NCBI GenBank assembly: GCA_019359545.1
Contig: JAHHHB010000043.1
Location: 1 to 51,401, forward strand
Direction: 5' to 3'
DNA length: 51,401 nt
Source of the DNA: Desmonostoc geniculatum HA4340-LM1
GTDB taxonomy: Bacteria > Cyanobacteriota > Cyanobacteriia > Cyanobacteriales > Nostocaceae
In this document: positions 9,741-18,426 of the stretch, piece after piece
Numbering within the stretch: the first letter of the stretch is position 1
Layout: the number at the start of each line of letters is the position of its first letter
Notes under the pieces: model-generated
What the model saw: only the letters and a program-made list of their open reading frames with translations
Told to the model about the DNA's origin: nothing
Database searches by the model: none
Position numbers and translations under genes: made by a program

Positions 9741-9901
9741 GGAGTGGGGAGTGGGGAGATGGGGAGATGAGGGAGATCAGGGAGTGTGGGGAGTGTGGGG
9801 AGTGTGGGGGAAAGAGAATTTATGCTTCTTCCCCTTCCTCCCACACCGGACACACCTCCTCCCCATGCCCAATGCCCAATGCCCAATCCCCACTCCCCAC
9901 T
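9741..9901. repeat. Low-complexity GGGGAGTGGGGAG / CCCATGCCCAATG repeats
   Basis: Purine-rich direct repeats (ggagtgggga, gagtgtgggg) are followed by pyrimidine-rich ones (ccccatgcccaatgccca, ccccactcccc). The arms are roughly complementary, so the transcript may fold into a long hairpin between the convergent cobS and PPC-protein genes. Confidence 0.85.
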
Positions 9902-10357
9902 TCATTTAATCGGTTGCAATTTTGTCACCTTGAGTTTAAAAGCCCCAACTCCAGTTTCTCCAAAAGAGCGGACGCGGATAACATAAGTCCCTGTCTCTAC
10001 GATGCGAGTAAATAGAAGAGAATTACTACTACCATCAGGGCCGTCATCATTTTCTGCTAAAGTGGAACCATCGGGTGCCAGCAGTGTGATGATGCTGTCA
10101 AAACTTTCAGACGACAGGTCAACTGCTAAATTATCGCCCTTGTCTAGCTTGACTGTGTAATCACGGGCAAACCCACCTTGACCTGTGGGAATGTCTTTGT
10201 CTGAAAGGCTATCAGAAAATTCAGTACTGTTAGATAAAGGAATTGGACTATACAACTTATTTTGAGCCAAAGCTGCACTCGTACTTGTAACTATTGCCAG
10301 CAACGTGGCAGGAACGACGATCAATTGTTTTAAACCCGCCGCAAAAGCTTTATTCAT
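9902..10357 (-). CDS. Secreted PPC (pre-peptidase C-terminal) domain protein
   Basis: 151 residues from ATG 10355-10357; a longer version would need a TTG 24 nt upstream. Residues 1-32 form a signal peptide (basic MNKAFAAGLKQ, hydrophobic LIVVPATLLAIV, cleavage after AALAQ). The rest is a beta-rich PPC domain: YTVKLDKGDNLAVDLSSESF, DSIITLLAPDGSTLAENDDG, then the usual TGTYVIRVRSFGETGVGAFKL. PPC domains are found at the C-termini of secreted proteases; here the domain stands alone, so an exported binding or structural role is likely and no catalysis is expected. Convergent with cobS. Confidence 0.85.
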   Translation of the reverse strand: MNKAFAAGLKQLIVVPATLLAIVTSTSAALAQNKLYSPIPLSNSTEFSDSLSDKDIPTGQGGFARDYTVKLDKGDNLAVDLSSESFDSIITLLAPDGSTLAENDDGPDGSSNSLLFTRIVETGTYVIRVRSFGETGVGAFKLKVTKLQPIK

Positions 10358-10443
10358 ACATTTCAAGCAATTTTTCCGCAAAAATAGGGTAAATTGGTCA
10401 ACTCATACACTTTTGTGTCCAAGGTTGCCCATTAATTCTGGAT

Positions 10444-11121
10444 TTATCCGTCTTTGACGGTAGTGGCTACTGCTACTAGTCCTAAGACTACAATTCCATA
10501 CTCACGAAGTGTTTGCACAGCAGATCTGGCAGTAGCACCAGTAGTATAAATGTCGTCCACTAACAGCACTGGGACATTTGGAGGGCTATGGCGAAAATCT
10601 TGCCCAACAGCAAAAGCTTTGGACAAGTTTTGTTCTCGCCCAGATACAGATAAACCAAATTGTGCTTCAGTTTGTCGCACTCTTGTTAATCCATTTAGTT
10701 TCAATTTTAATCCAGTTATTTCGCAGAAGCTTTGTCCTATTAGTGCAGCTTGATTGTATTTTCGTTGCCTTTGCTTGCTAGCGTGGAGTGGGATGGGAAC
10801 TACCACAGTCTGGCTATCTCGTCGGGGTGAATTTAACAACCAAGATTCTCCTAACCATTGACCCAAAGGACGAGCTATTTGGGGTTGATTTTCGTATTTC
10901 AACGCCGCCATCGCCCTTTTGACTGGACCCCCATACTGACCCCAGACAAACACTGGTAGTTGTTCTTGCCACAAAGAAATTCGGTCTTGACGTTGACATT
11001 TTTGCAGTTGTTTAGTGCAGTTATGACAGATTTCTTGGGAAGTCGAGCGTTGGCACAGTGGGCAATGGGATTGGAGAAAAAGATTAAGTAAGCTTGTGAA
11101 ATTTTTAGTCCAAGTGTGCAT
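10444..11121 (-). CDS. comF: ComF-family phosphoribosyltransferase-like protein
   Basis: 225 residues. The N-terminus has the ComF four-cysteine zinc finger (CPLCQRSTSQEICHNC), then YGGPVKRAMAALKYENQP, VPIPLHASKQRQRKYNQA, and the type-I PRTase PRPP loop VLLVDDIYTTGATARSA near the C-terminus. In naturally competent bacteria ComF participates in DNA uptake; filamentous and unicellular cyanobacteria carry it generally, and the true substrate is unknown. Start ATG at 11121. Its upstream spacer (11134-11255) is repeat DNA, and it lies between unrelated genes on the same strand. Confidence 0.92.
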   Translation of the reverse strand: MHTWTKNFTSLLNLFLQSHCPLCQRSTSQEICHNCTKQLQKCQRQDRISLWQEQLPVFVWGQYGGPVKRAMAALKYENQPQIARPLGQWLGESWLLNSPRRDSQTVVVPIPLHASKQRQRKYNQAALIGQSFCEITGLKLKLNGLTRVRQTEAQFGLSVSGREQNLSKAFAVGQDFRHSPPNVPVLLVDDIYTTGATARSAVQTLREYGIVVLGLVAVATTVKDG

Positions 11122-11133
11122 TTAGAATTGTCC

Positions 11134-11228
11134 TTTGTCCCTTGTCATTTGTCATTTGTCATTTGTTAGTTAACAATGCCCCATGCCCAATGCCCCATGC
11201 CCCATGCCCAATGCCCAATGCCCCATGA
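11134..11228. repeat. Tandem repeats cttgtcatttgtcattt / aatgccccatgccc
   Basis: Heptad gtcattt repeats followed by ATGCCCAATGCCCC repeats; the repeat tract continues into the final codons of the neighbouring acetyltransferase gene (gaccattgaccaatgac). Confidence 0.85.
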
Positions 11229-11720
11229 CTAATGACCATTGACCAATGACTTAACATACACACGATCGCACCTTGTTGTTTCAACTCCCGTTGCTGATTT
11301 GTAGCCGTTGCTTTCATACAGCTTGACTGCTTCTACCAAAACACTGGCAGTTTCAATCCAAATTTGCTCAAAACCACGTTCGGCGATCGCTACTTCTAGC
11401 TGTTGTAACAAATATTTACCCAATCCTAAACCCCTAATGCTCGGTAAAAGATACATTTTGCGGATTTCTACAGCTTTTTGCCCACGTTTGATGGGGTAGT
11501 ATGCCCCAGTACCTACTAACTGGCTTTGGTGTTCAATTACCCAAAACTCTCCCCCAGTAGCTAAATAAAATTCCTCTACTTGCAGCACGTCTCGATCTGC
11601 ACCGTTTGGTTCCCAACCCAAACCGTATTCTGATAATACATAATTGATCACTTGGGCAGCTCTGGTGCGATCGCTTTGCACCCAATCACGAATTAAAAAG
11701 TCTTGATAATATTTTTTCAT
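11229..11720 (-). CDS. GNAT-family N-acetyltransferase
   Basis: 163 residues. The GNAT acetyl-CoA site is evident: EIRKMYLLPSIRGLGLGKYL contains the R/Q-x-x-G-x-G/A signature (RGLGLGK), preceded by beta strands EFWVIEHQSQLVGTGAYYPI and followed by IWIETASVLVEAVKLYESNGYK. The substrate is not determinable. The last residues (SLVNGH) come from a spacer repeat overlapping the stop, so the original C-terminus may have differed slightly. Probably monocistronic. Confidence 0.88.
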   Translation of the reverse strand: MKKYYQDFLIRDWVQSDRTRAAQVINYVLSEYGLGWEPNGADRDVLQVEEFYLATGGEFWVIEHQSQLVGTGAYYPIKRGQKAVEIRKMYLLPSIRGLGLGKYLLQQLEVAIAERGFEQIWIETASVLVEAVKLYESNGYKSATGVETTRCDRVYVKSLVNGH

Positions 11721-11878
11721 ACCATTTGCTGGTCAAGTTTACACAGAAAATTTTTCTGGCTCCATATCCCAATTTACTCAGCAAATAGCAATTCTTGCAG
11801 ATTTTAGTTCTAGCGCTTCTAACTATCTCACTTCTGTGCATCTGGAGCGCTTGTGCTTGATAACTTTCATGGATAATG

Positions 11879-13030
11879 CTAAAGATTTCTCAAAAACCTC
11901 GCCACCCCTTGCCAGATTGCAGCTGACTTTCTACTACTCCCACCACCCCGACTCAAATCTGATAAGGTAGGAAACGATGCAGATTTAGCATAAGCCCCAT
12001 TTCGTAAAACTTTCGCTAGGGCATGATTATTTTCTCGTAACCCTTCATAAAAAAAGAATACCTCACCTTGAATGCCAAGTTGGCGATTGTATTCAATTGC
12101 CCGCACCAAATATTCTGGACTAATACAATAACTGCCAAGCTTCATCAGAATTCCTGGGGCTAACTTAGACAAGGTTGTATCAGTGAATTGTTGAGTTACC
12201 AGTTTATCAGCGATCGCAGGGTAACTCCTAAAGTCACGGCGATAAATCTGGGGGTGAATCATATCCACTATTCCCCGCTTCAGCCATGTGGGTGAATCTT
12301 GCAGATATTCCTGAAAAGCCCAATCATGAATATTAGGTGCGATCGCTACTAATAAATTAGGATTCACTGCTTTGACTTGCTGATAAAGATGCGCCCAGAA
12401 ATCGGTAAGAATATCTGCACGCCACTGAAGCCATTGCCTATCCTTGGGATTGGCTGGCGGGTTGCGATTAAATTCCTGCTGATAGCGTGTTAAAGTTAGT
12501 CGATCGTAGCCACCTTCACAGGGGAATGCTGGCAAGCGATCGTCTCCTTGGATACCATCAACATCATAATTTTTTACAACTTCTAACACTAAATTCAATA
12601 AGAATTCCTGCACTTGCGGATCGAGGGCATTTAACCACTCAAAGCCGTTTTTATTGAGTAAATTACCATTGCGATCGCGCCCAGCCCATTCGGTTTTTTT
12701 CTGTAAAAGAATACCGCCATTTAAATTGTAAGAACTGGCAAAACCATATTCAAACCAAGGGATGACTTTCAAGCCAACTCGCCGCGCCTCTACCACCACT
12801 TCTTCTAAAGGATCGCGTCCTACAGACATAGGGTCAATTTCAACCCCAAAATTCTCTAGCATTGTCTGACTTGGATACAAAGTTACAGCCTGATTCCAAA
12901 CAACGGGAAACACTACATTAAATCCCGTCTCAGCAAGAAAATCCATTGCCTCGGCAATGCGTTCCTTTGACCTGAGAACTTTACTATCAGTAGTAGTCAG
13001 CCAGATACCACGCGTTTCTATCATTGCCAT
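11879..13030 (-). CDS. Glycoside-hydrolase-like protein (GHL10/DUF187 family)
   Basis: 383 residues forming a TIM-barrel-type glycoside hydrolase. Hallmarks are ETRGIWLTTTDSKVL at the start, FNVVFPVVWNQAVTLYPS, the region GLKVIPWFEYGFASSYN, LNALDPQVQEFLLNLVLEVV, YDVDGIQGDDRLPAFP and IVDMIHPQIYRRDF. These match the YngK/DUF187 group (glycosyl-hydrolase-like 10). No signal peptide is present at the chosen start, so the enzyme is either cytosolic or truncated relative to secreted homologues. The substrate is unknown. The C-terminal 30 residues (LSDLSRGGGSSRKSA) look disordered. Confidence 0.85.
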   Translation of the reverse strand: MAMIETRGIWLTTTDSKVLRSKERIAEAMDFLAETGFNVVFPVVWNQAVTLYPSQTMLENFGVEIDPMSVGRDPLEEVVVEARRVGLKVIPWFEYGFASSYNLNGGILLQKKTEWAGRDRNGNLLNKNGFEWLNALDPQVQEFLLNLVLEVVKNYDVDGIQGDDRLPAFPCEGGYDRLTLTRYQQEFNRNPPANPKDRQWLQWRADILTDFWAHLYQQVKAVNPNLLVAIAPNIHDWAFQEYLQDSPTWLKRGIVDMIHPQIYRRDFRSYPAIADKLVTQQFTDTTLSKLAPGILMKLGSYCISPEYLVRAIEYNRQLGIQGEVFFFYEGLRENNHALAKVLRNGAYAKSASFPTLSDLSRGGGSSRKSAAIWQGVARFLRNL

Positions 13031-13063
13031 TTTCAGAAACTAAAATTTTCTGCGCTGCACCCT

Positions 13064-13879
13064 CTAAACATTGACTAGCCGACGATACCGCGCCTGTATT
13101 ATTGTATAAATCCCATACGCAACCAAACCTAGCGCCACAATACCCAAAAGCCATGCTCCGTTAGGCTGTTGCGCTAGCGTCTGCAATGCTTCATCCAAAC
13201 CTCCTGCGGCTGAGGCGTTGGACTGCCTTGCAGCTTCGATGAGAAACCAGCCGATAATACAAAATACTATACCCCGTGCCGCTAAACCAAATCTAGAAAT
13301 CCTGATAACCCATTTGGCCTCTGTGTTGCTTAACTCAGTTAAATTGAGTTCTTTACGAAATTTGCCACTAAAAGCTTGATAAAACTGATAGAAGCCTAGA
13401 GCAATTATCAAGACTCCCACAGTTCCAACTAACCATTGACCAAAGGGTTGAGAAAGCAAACGTGCCGTCCAATCTTCGGTAGAATTACTATTGTTGCCGC
13501 TGTCTTTACCCATAACGATTTGTACAGCACTTAAGGCTAAACCTGCATAAATTACGCCATTAATTGCGTAACCAATTCGTATTGCTAAACCTTTGGTGTC
13601 GTTACCTTTATTTTCTGGGTCTTTAATTGCTTGTACAAAACGCCAAATTACATATCCAATCAAGCCAATTGCAATCAAAATTAGTAAAAACTTACCAAAT
13701 GACTGATTGACAATTGTTTCGAGAGCGCCTTGGGTATCAGTTGTTTTACCACCCGTGCCAAAAGCCGCCTGTGTTGCCAGCAGTCCAACGATACCATAAA
13801 CTACTCCCTTAGAAACGTAGCCAAATCGTGCCAGTCGCTCAACCCAGGATGAGCGATGGTGTATTAACTGTTGTGTCAT
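13064..13879 (-). CDS. DUF1206 membrane protein
   Basis: 271 residues containing three copies of the DUF1206 unit, each a pair of hydrophobic helices opened by an R-x-G-x-x-x-x-G phrase: RLARFGYVSKGVVYGIVG, RIGYAINGVIYAGLAL and RISRFGLAARGIVFCIIGW. Six transmembrane helices are expected. The family is bacterial and its function is unknown. It lies 33 bp upstream of the GHL10 gene on the same strand, so the two could be co-transcribed, although nothing links their functions. Confidence 0.88.
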   Translation of the reverse strand: MTQQLIHHRSSWVERLARFGYVSKGVVYGIVGLLATQAAFGTGGKTTDTQGALETIVNQSFGKFLLILIAIGLIGYVIWRFVQAIKDPENKGNDTKGLAIRIGYAINGVIYAGLALSAVQIVMGKDSGNNSNSTEDWTARLLSQPFGQWLVGTVGVLIIALGFYQFYQAFSGKFRKELNLTELSNTEAKWVIRISRFGLAARGIVFCIIGWFLIEAARQSNASAAGGLDEALQTLAQQPNGAWLLGIVALGLVAYGIYTIIQARYRRLVNV

Positions 13880-14074
13880 ATTAGTTCAGAATAATTATGT
13901 CTATGTCTTAGCAATATATAGCCACAATTGACATCTACCTCAAGATAAATTATCTAACAGGGTTCCTAAGAATTGCTATTCTCTACTGTCTTTCAATAGA
14001 TGTTAAACTACTCAAAATAATATTAAAGATAGTATTATTATTTAGTATTTTATAAGGTTGAGATTGTATTAGTT

Positions 14075-14938
14075 ATGTCTGTAATAGAATCTTCTTGGAA
14101 ACACGAATATATAACTACCAACGGAGTGAAGCTACACTACGTTACCCAAGGTGAAGGTCCTTTGATGTTGATGTTGCATGGGTTTCCTGAATTTTGGTAC
14201 TCTTGGCGGCACCAAATACCAAAATTTGCCCAAGATTTTAAAGTCGTCGCTATTGACTTGCGTGGTTACAACGATAGTGATAAGCCAGCAGAGCAATCAG
14301 CTTATGTCATGGATGAATTTATCAAAGACGTTGAGGGAGTAATTAAAGGATTAGGAGACGAAAAATGTGTTTTAGTTGGACATGATTGGGGAGGTGCGAT
14401 CGCTTGGAGTTTTGCTTATGCTCATCCGGAAACGATCGAGCGATTAATTATCCTTAACTTGCCTCATCCTGCTAAATTTGCCCAAGGCTTACGCACTCCC
14501 CAACAATTGCTACGTAGTTATTACATGTTTATTTTTCAACTACCTTGGATACCAGAATTACTTTTACAATCTTCAGATTACCAAGCAATTGAAACAGTTT
14601 TTAAAGGCACAGCAGTTAATAAAAATGCTTTTACACAAGCAGATATTAATGCGTATAAAGATGCTGCTGCAAAACGCGGTGCCCTCACAGCAATGTTGAA
14701 CTATTACCGCAACATTTTTGGGCAGAGAATCCTAAACCCAAATTGGGGAATTTTGGAAGTGCCAACGCTGATGATTTGGGGGGAAAATGACATTGCACTT
14801 GGTAAGGAACTAACCTACGACACCGCGGCCTATGTCAAAGACTTTCAAATCAAGTACATTACCAATTGTGGCCATTGGGTGCAACAAGAACAGCCAGAGT
14901 TGGTTAATCAGTATATGGCAGAATTTCTCAGGACTTAG
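14075..14938 (+). CDS. Alpha/beta hydrolase, epoxide-hydrolase/dehalogenase-like
   Basis: 287 residues with the full fold: oxyanion-hole motif LHGFPEFWYSWRHQIP (the HGXP of epoxide hydrolases), DLRGYNDSDKP, nucleophile elbow VGHDWGGAIAW with Asp104 as nucleophile, MIWGENDIALG (second acid) and CGHWVQQEQPE with the catalytic histidine. An aspartate nucleophile separates it from esterases and lipases and points to epoxide or haloalkane substrates. The two cap tyrosines of epoxide hydrolases may be in SYYMFIF and NYYRNIF. Transcribed divergently from the DUF1206 gene; the ~195-bp gap contains both promoters. Confidence 0.88.
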   Translation: MSVIESSWKHEYITTNGVKLHYVTQGEGPLMLMLHGFPEFWYSWRHQIPKFAQDFKVVAIDLRGYNDSDKPAEQSAYVMDEFIKDVEGVIKGLGDEKCVLVGHDWGGAIAWSFAYAHPETIERLIILNLPHPAKFAQGLRTPQQLLRSYYMFIFQLPWIPELLLQSSDYQAIETVFKGTAVNKNAFTQADINAYKDAAAKRGALTAMLNYYRNIFGQRILNPNWGILEVPTLMIWGENDIALGKELTYDTAAYVKDFQIKYITNCGHWVQQEQPELVNQYMAEFLRT

Positions 14939-14998
14939 GCTAACAGTATTTGTTAAACTAACGTATCTACATGTTACATTTTATCTTCAAGACCGTCA

Positions 14999-15053
14999 TT
15001 TAGTCATTAGTCATTGGTCGTTTGCAAATGACCAATGACTAATGATTAATGAC
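14999..15053. repeat. Inverted arms of TTAGTCATTAGTCATTGGTC
   Basis: The repeat tttagtcattagtcattgg is followed after a short loop by its complement (ccaatgactaatg), giving a long imperfect hairpin downstream of the hydrolase gene. The rest of the spacer up to 15397 is AT-rich and shows no gene; the promoter of the pentapeptide gene lies there. Confidence 0.75.
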
Positions 15054-15397
15054 AAAGAATAACCTCACGAGTTAAGCTGCAATTTAAAGGACTAATACCT
15101 TACTCAACTAAAAAGTTAATTTATAAGGTATAAATACTTATTTATCCAACCAAACTCTATTGAGTTTTGTAAGCTTTTCAAAAGATTTAACACTAATTTA
15201 ACGACAACCAATTTTCCGCGTTTATTGCAGGAAAATAGCCAAAAATTAGAATAAATCGGATTTGTTGTATCTCTCTCATTCTTGCTTCAATATCACAACA
15301 AACTTGTTAGGTCAATCTGTAACCTGAAGAAGTTTGGTGAGATAATAGAACTGTGAGGTAAAGAACGGACGCAACTTGATAATCAAGGGGGAAAATT

Positions 15398-15853
15398 ATG
15401 AAACTCCAGCTATTAGCGGCCACAGCCTTAGCAACTCCCCTATTTTTCATTAGCTCGGTTAGAGCTGAGAATCCGCAGGACTTACAAAAGCTGCTTTCGA
15501 CTGGGGAATGTATCCAGTGTGATTTATCGGGAGCCAACCTTAGTGGCGCTCATTTAATTGGTGCTGACTTAAGAGGAGCCAAGCTTCAAGGAGCTAACCT
15601 TGTAGAGGCAAACCTCGAAGGTGCAGATTTAACTGGTGCGAACTTGGCGGGTGCTAACTTAACATCAGCATATGTCACTAATGTGAATATGAAGCAAGCC
15701 AATCTCGATCGGGTAAATTTTACTGGCGCGACGATTCACGATTCTAATGTGTACAAAGCATCAATGAACGATCTCAATCTGACAGATGCCGAAATATTTA
15801 ACACTGGAATCGGTATTGGTGGAGAAGATGCCGAGATTCCCGATTGGGACTAG
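15398..15853 (+). CDS. Exported pentapeptide-repeat protein
   Basis: 151 residues. Residues 1-23 are a signal peptide (MKLQLLAATALATPLFFISS, cleavage after VRA). The mature start has NPQDLQKLLSTGECIQCDLS, a CxxC-bearing lead-in common to cyanobacterial pentapeptide proteins. Residues 47-120 are about 14 tandem A(D/N)LXX units (SGANLSGAHLIGADLRGAKL and so on), which build a right-handed quadrilateral beta helix. Likely lumenal or periplasmic; no enzymatic function can be inferred. A strong terminator follows at 15979. Start ATG at 15398 with GGGGGAAAATT upstream. Confidence 0.9.
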   Translation: MKLQLLAATALATPLFFISSVRAENPQDLQKLLSTGECIQCDLSGANLSGAHLIGADLRGAKLQGANLVEANLEGADLTGANLAGANLTSAYVTNVNMKQANLDRVNFTGATIHDSNVYKASMNDLNLTDAEIFNTGIGIGGEDAEIPDWD

Positions 15854-15978
15854 GCTCAACTAAGCACGCAGGTTGAAATAAACACAACATAAGTTTTGGC
15901 AGATTTTAATCAAAAAACTAGTTGTTTACAAGCATTTTTCCTAAACCTGCCCTGACAAAAATATTAAGAGAAATAAAA

Positions 15979-16027
15979 CCTCTGCCTTGTAGTTACTTCA
16001 ACATGATAAAGGCAGAGGGATTTTTTT
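15979..16027 (+). terminator. Intrinsic terminator downstream of pentapeptide gene
   Basis: CCTCTGCCTT (15979-15988) and AAGGCAGAGG (16010-16019) pair perfectly, followed by a run of seven Ts. It ends the pentapeptide-gene transcript about 125 nt past the stop. Confidence 0.85.
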
Positions 16028-16231
16028 ATTCGGGTTGAACCGAGAAGCATACAAAAAAATGTAATATAGGGCTACTGTGTTACTCTCGCTAGACAAAAAT
16101 AATTTTAGGTTGTGGAGCTATTTGCGTGGGTGGGTTTCGCAACTTATTCACCCTGTCCTCAAGGGTAATAATTGGCGTTAAAGTGGCGTTTGAGCGATTG
16201 CTTGGAAAAGCTTAACAATTAGTAATATTTA

Positions 16232-16316
16232 TTTAATAACTGTCTTAACTGTCTTAACTGTCTTAACTGTCTCCAATTTTTGATTTAACTATCTGCTTAA
16301 CTGTCTTAACTGTCTT
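16232..16316. repeat. Tandem 10-nt repeat (aactgtctta)
   Basis: Six to seven copies of aactgtctta/aactgtct in two blocks separated by about 25 nt. The period is about 10 nt, i.e. one helical turn. Located in the non-coding stretch 16028-16338, which shows no gene. Confidence 0.8.
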
Positions 16317-16338
16317 TTAATTTTGGAATTTTTGATTT

Positions 16339-16506
16339 TTGCATCAAACTGGTATCCCTGATGAATACCAACCTGGTCTGTCTGTCCGATTCATGGGCAT
16401 CAACGAAAAGGCGATCGTCTCCTACCTCGTCACTGCTTACTACTCAGCAGCTGTTCTCGTCCCTGATGCAATCGGCATTCTCGAAGATGTCGAAATCGGG
16501 CGCTGA
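16339..16506 (+). pseudogene. Short coding-like remnant of unknown protein
   Basis: A 55-codon frame opening after a TGA at 16333, with GC content and codon use unlike the surrounding spacer. It includes [20 protein letters not shown], an amphipathic stretch [20 protein letters not shown] and the acidic end ILEDVEIGR. No ribosome-binding site precedes its ATG at 16393. I do not recognise the family. I read it as the surviving end of a larger gene. An inverted repeat GAGGGTATTG/CAATACCCTC (16539-16569) follows and could have been its terminator. Confidence 0.45.
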
Positions 16507-16538
16507 AGAAACAAGGATGCCTCACCCTATCGATAAAT

Positions 16539-16569
16539 GAGGGTATTGCCAATTTCTGACAATACCCTC
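16539..16569 (+). terminator. Hairpin after the coding remnant
   Basis: GAGGGTATTG (16539-16548) and CAATACCCTC (16560-16569) form a perfect 10-bp stem with an 11-nt loop; a T-run appears only 15 nt later, so terminator activity is moderate at best. Confidence 0.5.
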
Positions 16570-16671
16570 AGATAAACAAGGTAATTTTTGGTAAGGCTCG
16601 TTACTTAAATTGCATCTTTGCCTGCTCGCGTCTTTATAGCGAGTTGAACTATGCAATTTAGCGTACAAGTT

Positions 16672-16884
16672 TCAGTAGATCGAAAAGTTTTCCAGAACCC
16701 TTACCAGCGGTTCATTTGAATTTAGGAACACAAATTGCCGCAATCCTATTAGACTCTGCTTTTCAAGCAATGGGCGTTGTTGGTGGGTTAAGAGTGCAGT
16801 GCAAGCGATCGCAATTATCAGCCGAAAAACGTCGTCTGAAACCCTGATTATTTCGTCGATTTACAAAAGTTTTCGATCTACTGA
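16672..16884. mobile_element. Inverted-repeat-bounded element next to metK
   Basis: TCAGTAGATCGAAAAGTTTT at 16672-16691 is repeated inverted, with one mismatch, at 16865-16884, only 2 nt from the metK stop. The 173 bp between include short coding-like frames (e.g. a 22-codon frame from ATG 16651 overlapping the left arm). Terminal inverted repeats of 20 bp around a small non-coding interior fit a MITE-like element, with a possible GTT duplication at both edges. Alternatively the arms form a long-range stem in the metK 3' RNA. Confidence 0.45.
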
Positions 16885-16886
16885 GT

Positions 16887-18161
16887 TTAGGTTAATGCCT
16901 GAGCTGCTGCTGCCGAAAGGAACTCATTTGCTGCTTGCTTCAACAATTCGGCTTTATCGGTCTGTTCCCAAGGCAAATCTAAATCACTCCGCCCAAAGTG
17001 ACCGTAAGCCGCGACGTCCTGATAAAAACGTCCGCCTCGTTCACTTGGTAAGTTACGTAGTTTGAAAGTATGGATAATCCCCGCTGGGCGCAGTTCAAAG
17101 TGCTGCTTAATTAATTCCAGCAAGGTTTCTTCATCTACTTTGCCAGTGCCAAAGGTATCCACTAGGATGCTGGTTGGCCGCGCTACACCGATGGCATAAG
17201 AAAGTTGGATTTCAACTTTTTCTGCCAATCCAGCAGCGACAATATTTTTCGCCACATACCGAGCAGCGTAAGCAGCAGAACGGTCTACCTTGGTGGGGTC
17301 TTTGCCCGAAAAAGCACCGCCACCATGTCGTGAATAGCCACCGTAGGTATCAACGATTATTTTCCGTCCTGTCAGACCAGAGTCTCCTTGAGGACCACCA
17401 ACCACAAATTTGCCAGTGGGATTGACTAAAAAGCGTGTTTCCTCATTTGGCTTAATGTCGATGTCGCCAAAAACAGGTTCAACTACAGCTGACCACAGGT
17501 CTTGTTTTATTTTGGCTTGTACTGCCGCGTCATCTGTGATTTCCCCAATACTGGCTGTGTGCTGGGTGGAAATCAAGATGGTATCAATCCCGACAGCACG
17601 TCCATCTTCGTAAACTACAGTTACTTGGGTTTTGCCGTCAGGACGTAGATATGGCAATTCACCTGTTTTGCGAACTGCTGCCAATCGGCGAGCAATGCGG
17701 TGAGCCAGACTGATGGGCAAGGGCATCAATTCTGGTGTTTCGTTGCTGGCAAAGCCAAACATTATACCTTGATCGCCAGCGCCAATTTTGTCGAATTGTT
17801 CATCGCTATCTTGCTGGCGAGTTTCTTGGGCGGTGTTGACGCCTTGGGCAATATCAGGTGATTGTTCGTCTAAAGCTAGCAAAACACTAGTGCTGTTGGC
17901 AGAAAAGCCGTTATCAGCATTGGTATAGCCGATTTCAGCAATTTTCTTGCGGGCGAGATTGACGAAATTTACATTAGCTTTGGTGGTAATTTCACCTGTG
18001 ATTAGCACCAAGCCAGTATTAACTACTACTTCAGCAGCAACACGGCTGCTGGGGTCTTGTGTCAGTAGGGCATCAAGGATGGTATCAGAAATCTGATCGC
18101 AGATTTTATCTGGATGACCTTCAGTGACTGACTCGGAGGTAAATAAATATCGACGAGACAA
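16887..18161 (-). CDS. metK: S-adenosylmethionine synthetase
   Basis: 424 residues, the somewhat long form usual in cyanobacteria. The enzyme makes SAM from ATP and methionine. Landmarks: [20 protein letters not shown] at the N-terminus, the ATP/methionine loop SPDIAQGV, the P-loop-like [52 protein letters not shown] and [15 protein letters not shown] near the C-terminus. All active-site motifs are intact. The ATG follows AAAGGAGGAATTACCTTTGTC, where GGAGGAA gives a good ribosome-binding site. I looked for a SAM riboswitch in the 265 bp upstream and did not recognise one. Confidence 0.97.
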   Translation of the reverse strand: MSRRYLFTSESVTEGHPDKICDQISDTILDALLTQDPSSRVAAEVVVNTGLVLITGEITTKANVNFVNLARKKIAEIGYTNADNGFSANSTSVLLALDEQSPDIAQGVNTAQETRQQDSDEQFDKIGAGDQGIMFGFASNETPELMPLPISLAHRIARRLAAVRKTGELPYLRPDGKTQVTVVYEDGRAVGIDTILISTQHTASIGEITDDAAVQAKIKQDLWSAVVEPVFGDIDIKPNEETRFLVNPTGKFVVGGPQGDSGLTGRKIIVDTYGGYSRHGGGAFSGKDPTKVDRSAAYAARYVAKNIVAAGLAEKVEIQLSYAIGVARPTSILVDTFGTGKVDEETLLELIKQHFELRPAGIIHTFKLRNLPSERGGRFYQDVAAYGHFGRSDLDLPWEQTDKAELLKQAANEFLSAAAAQALT

Positions 18162-18365
18162 AGGTAATTCCTCCTTTGAGAGTATTTTCGCTGACTAAAT
18201 GTGGGTATTTAGTTCAGTTACCTAATTTATGAAATCATAACAATATTTATACTTAAGTCGTTAGTCTCTTCTGAAGATCGATCAAAACTACTAACTACAG
18301 TTAAGAATCTGTAAAGAAAATAGAGTTTGCACGAATTATTTTCTGCCCAAAATGTTTTTAACAAT

Positions 18366-18398
18366 ACAAAAAAAGCGGGGCACTCCGAAAAGTGCCCC
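18366..18398 (-). terminator. Terminator of prk
   Basis: GGGGCACT (18377-18384) and AGTGCCCC (18391-18398) form a stem; on the minus strand it is followed by GCTTTTTTT. It begins about 30 nt after the prk stop. Confidence 0.88.
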
Positions 18399-18426
18399 TG
18401 CAAGCTTTGACACAAACACTGCTGCT

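Noticed and set aside
9719..10015. Plus-strand frames over the cobS end and PPC gene
   Set aside because: They are translations of tandem repeats and the antisense strand of a real gene.
18162..18426. SAM riboswitch upstream of metK
   Set aside because: No recognisable SAM-I/II/IV pattern; the strong hairpin there is the prk terminator.
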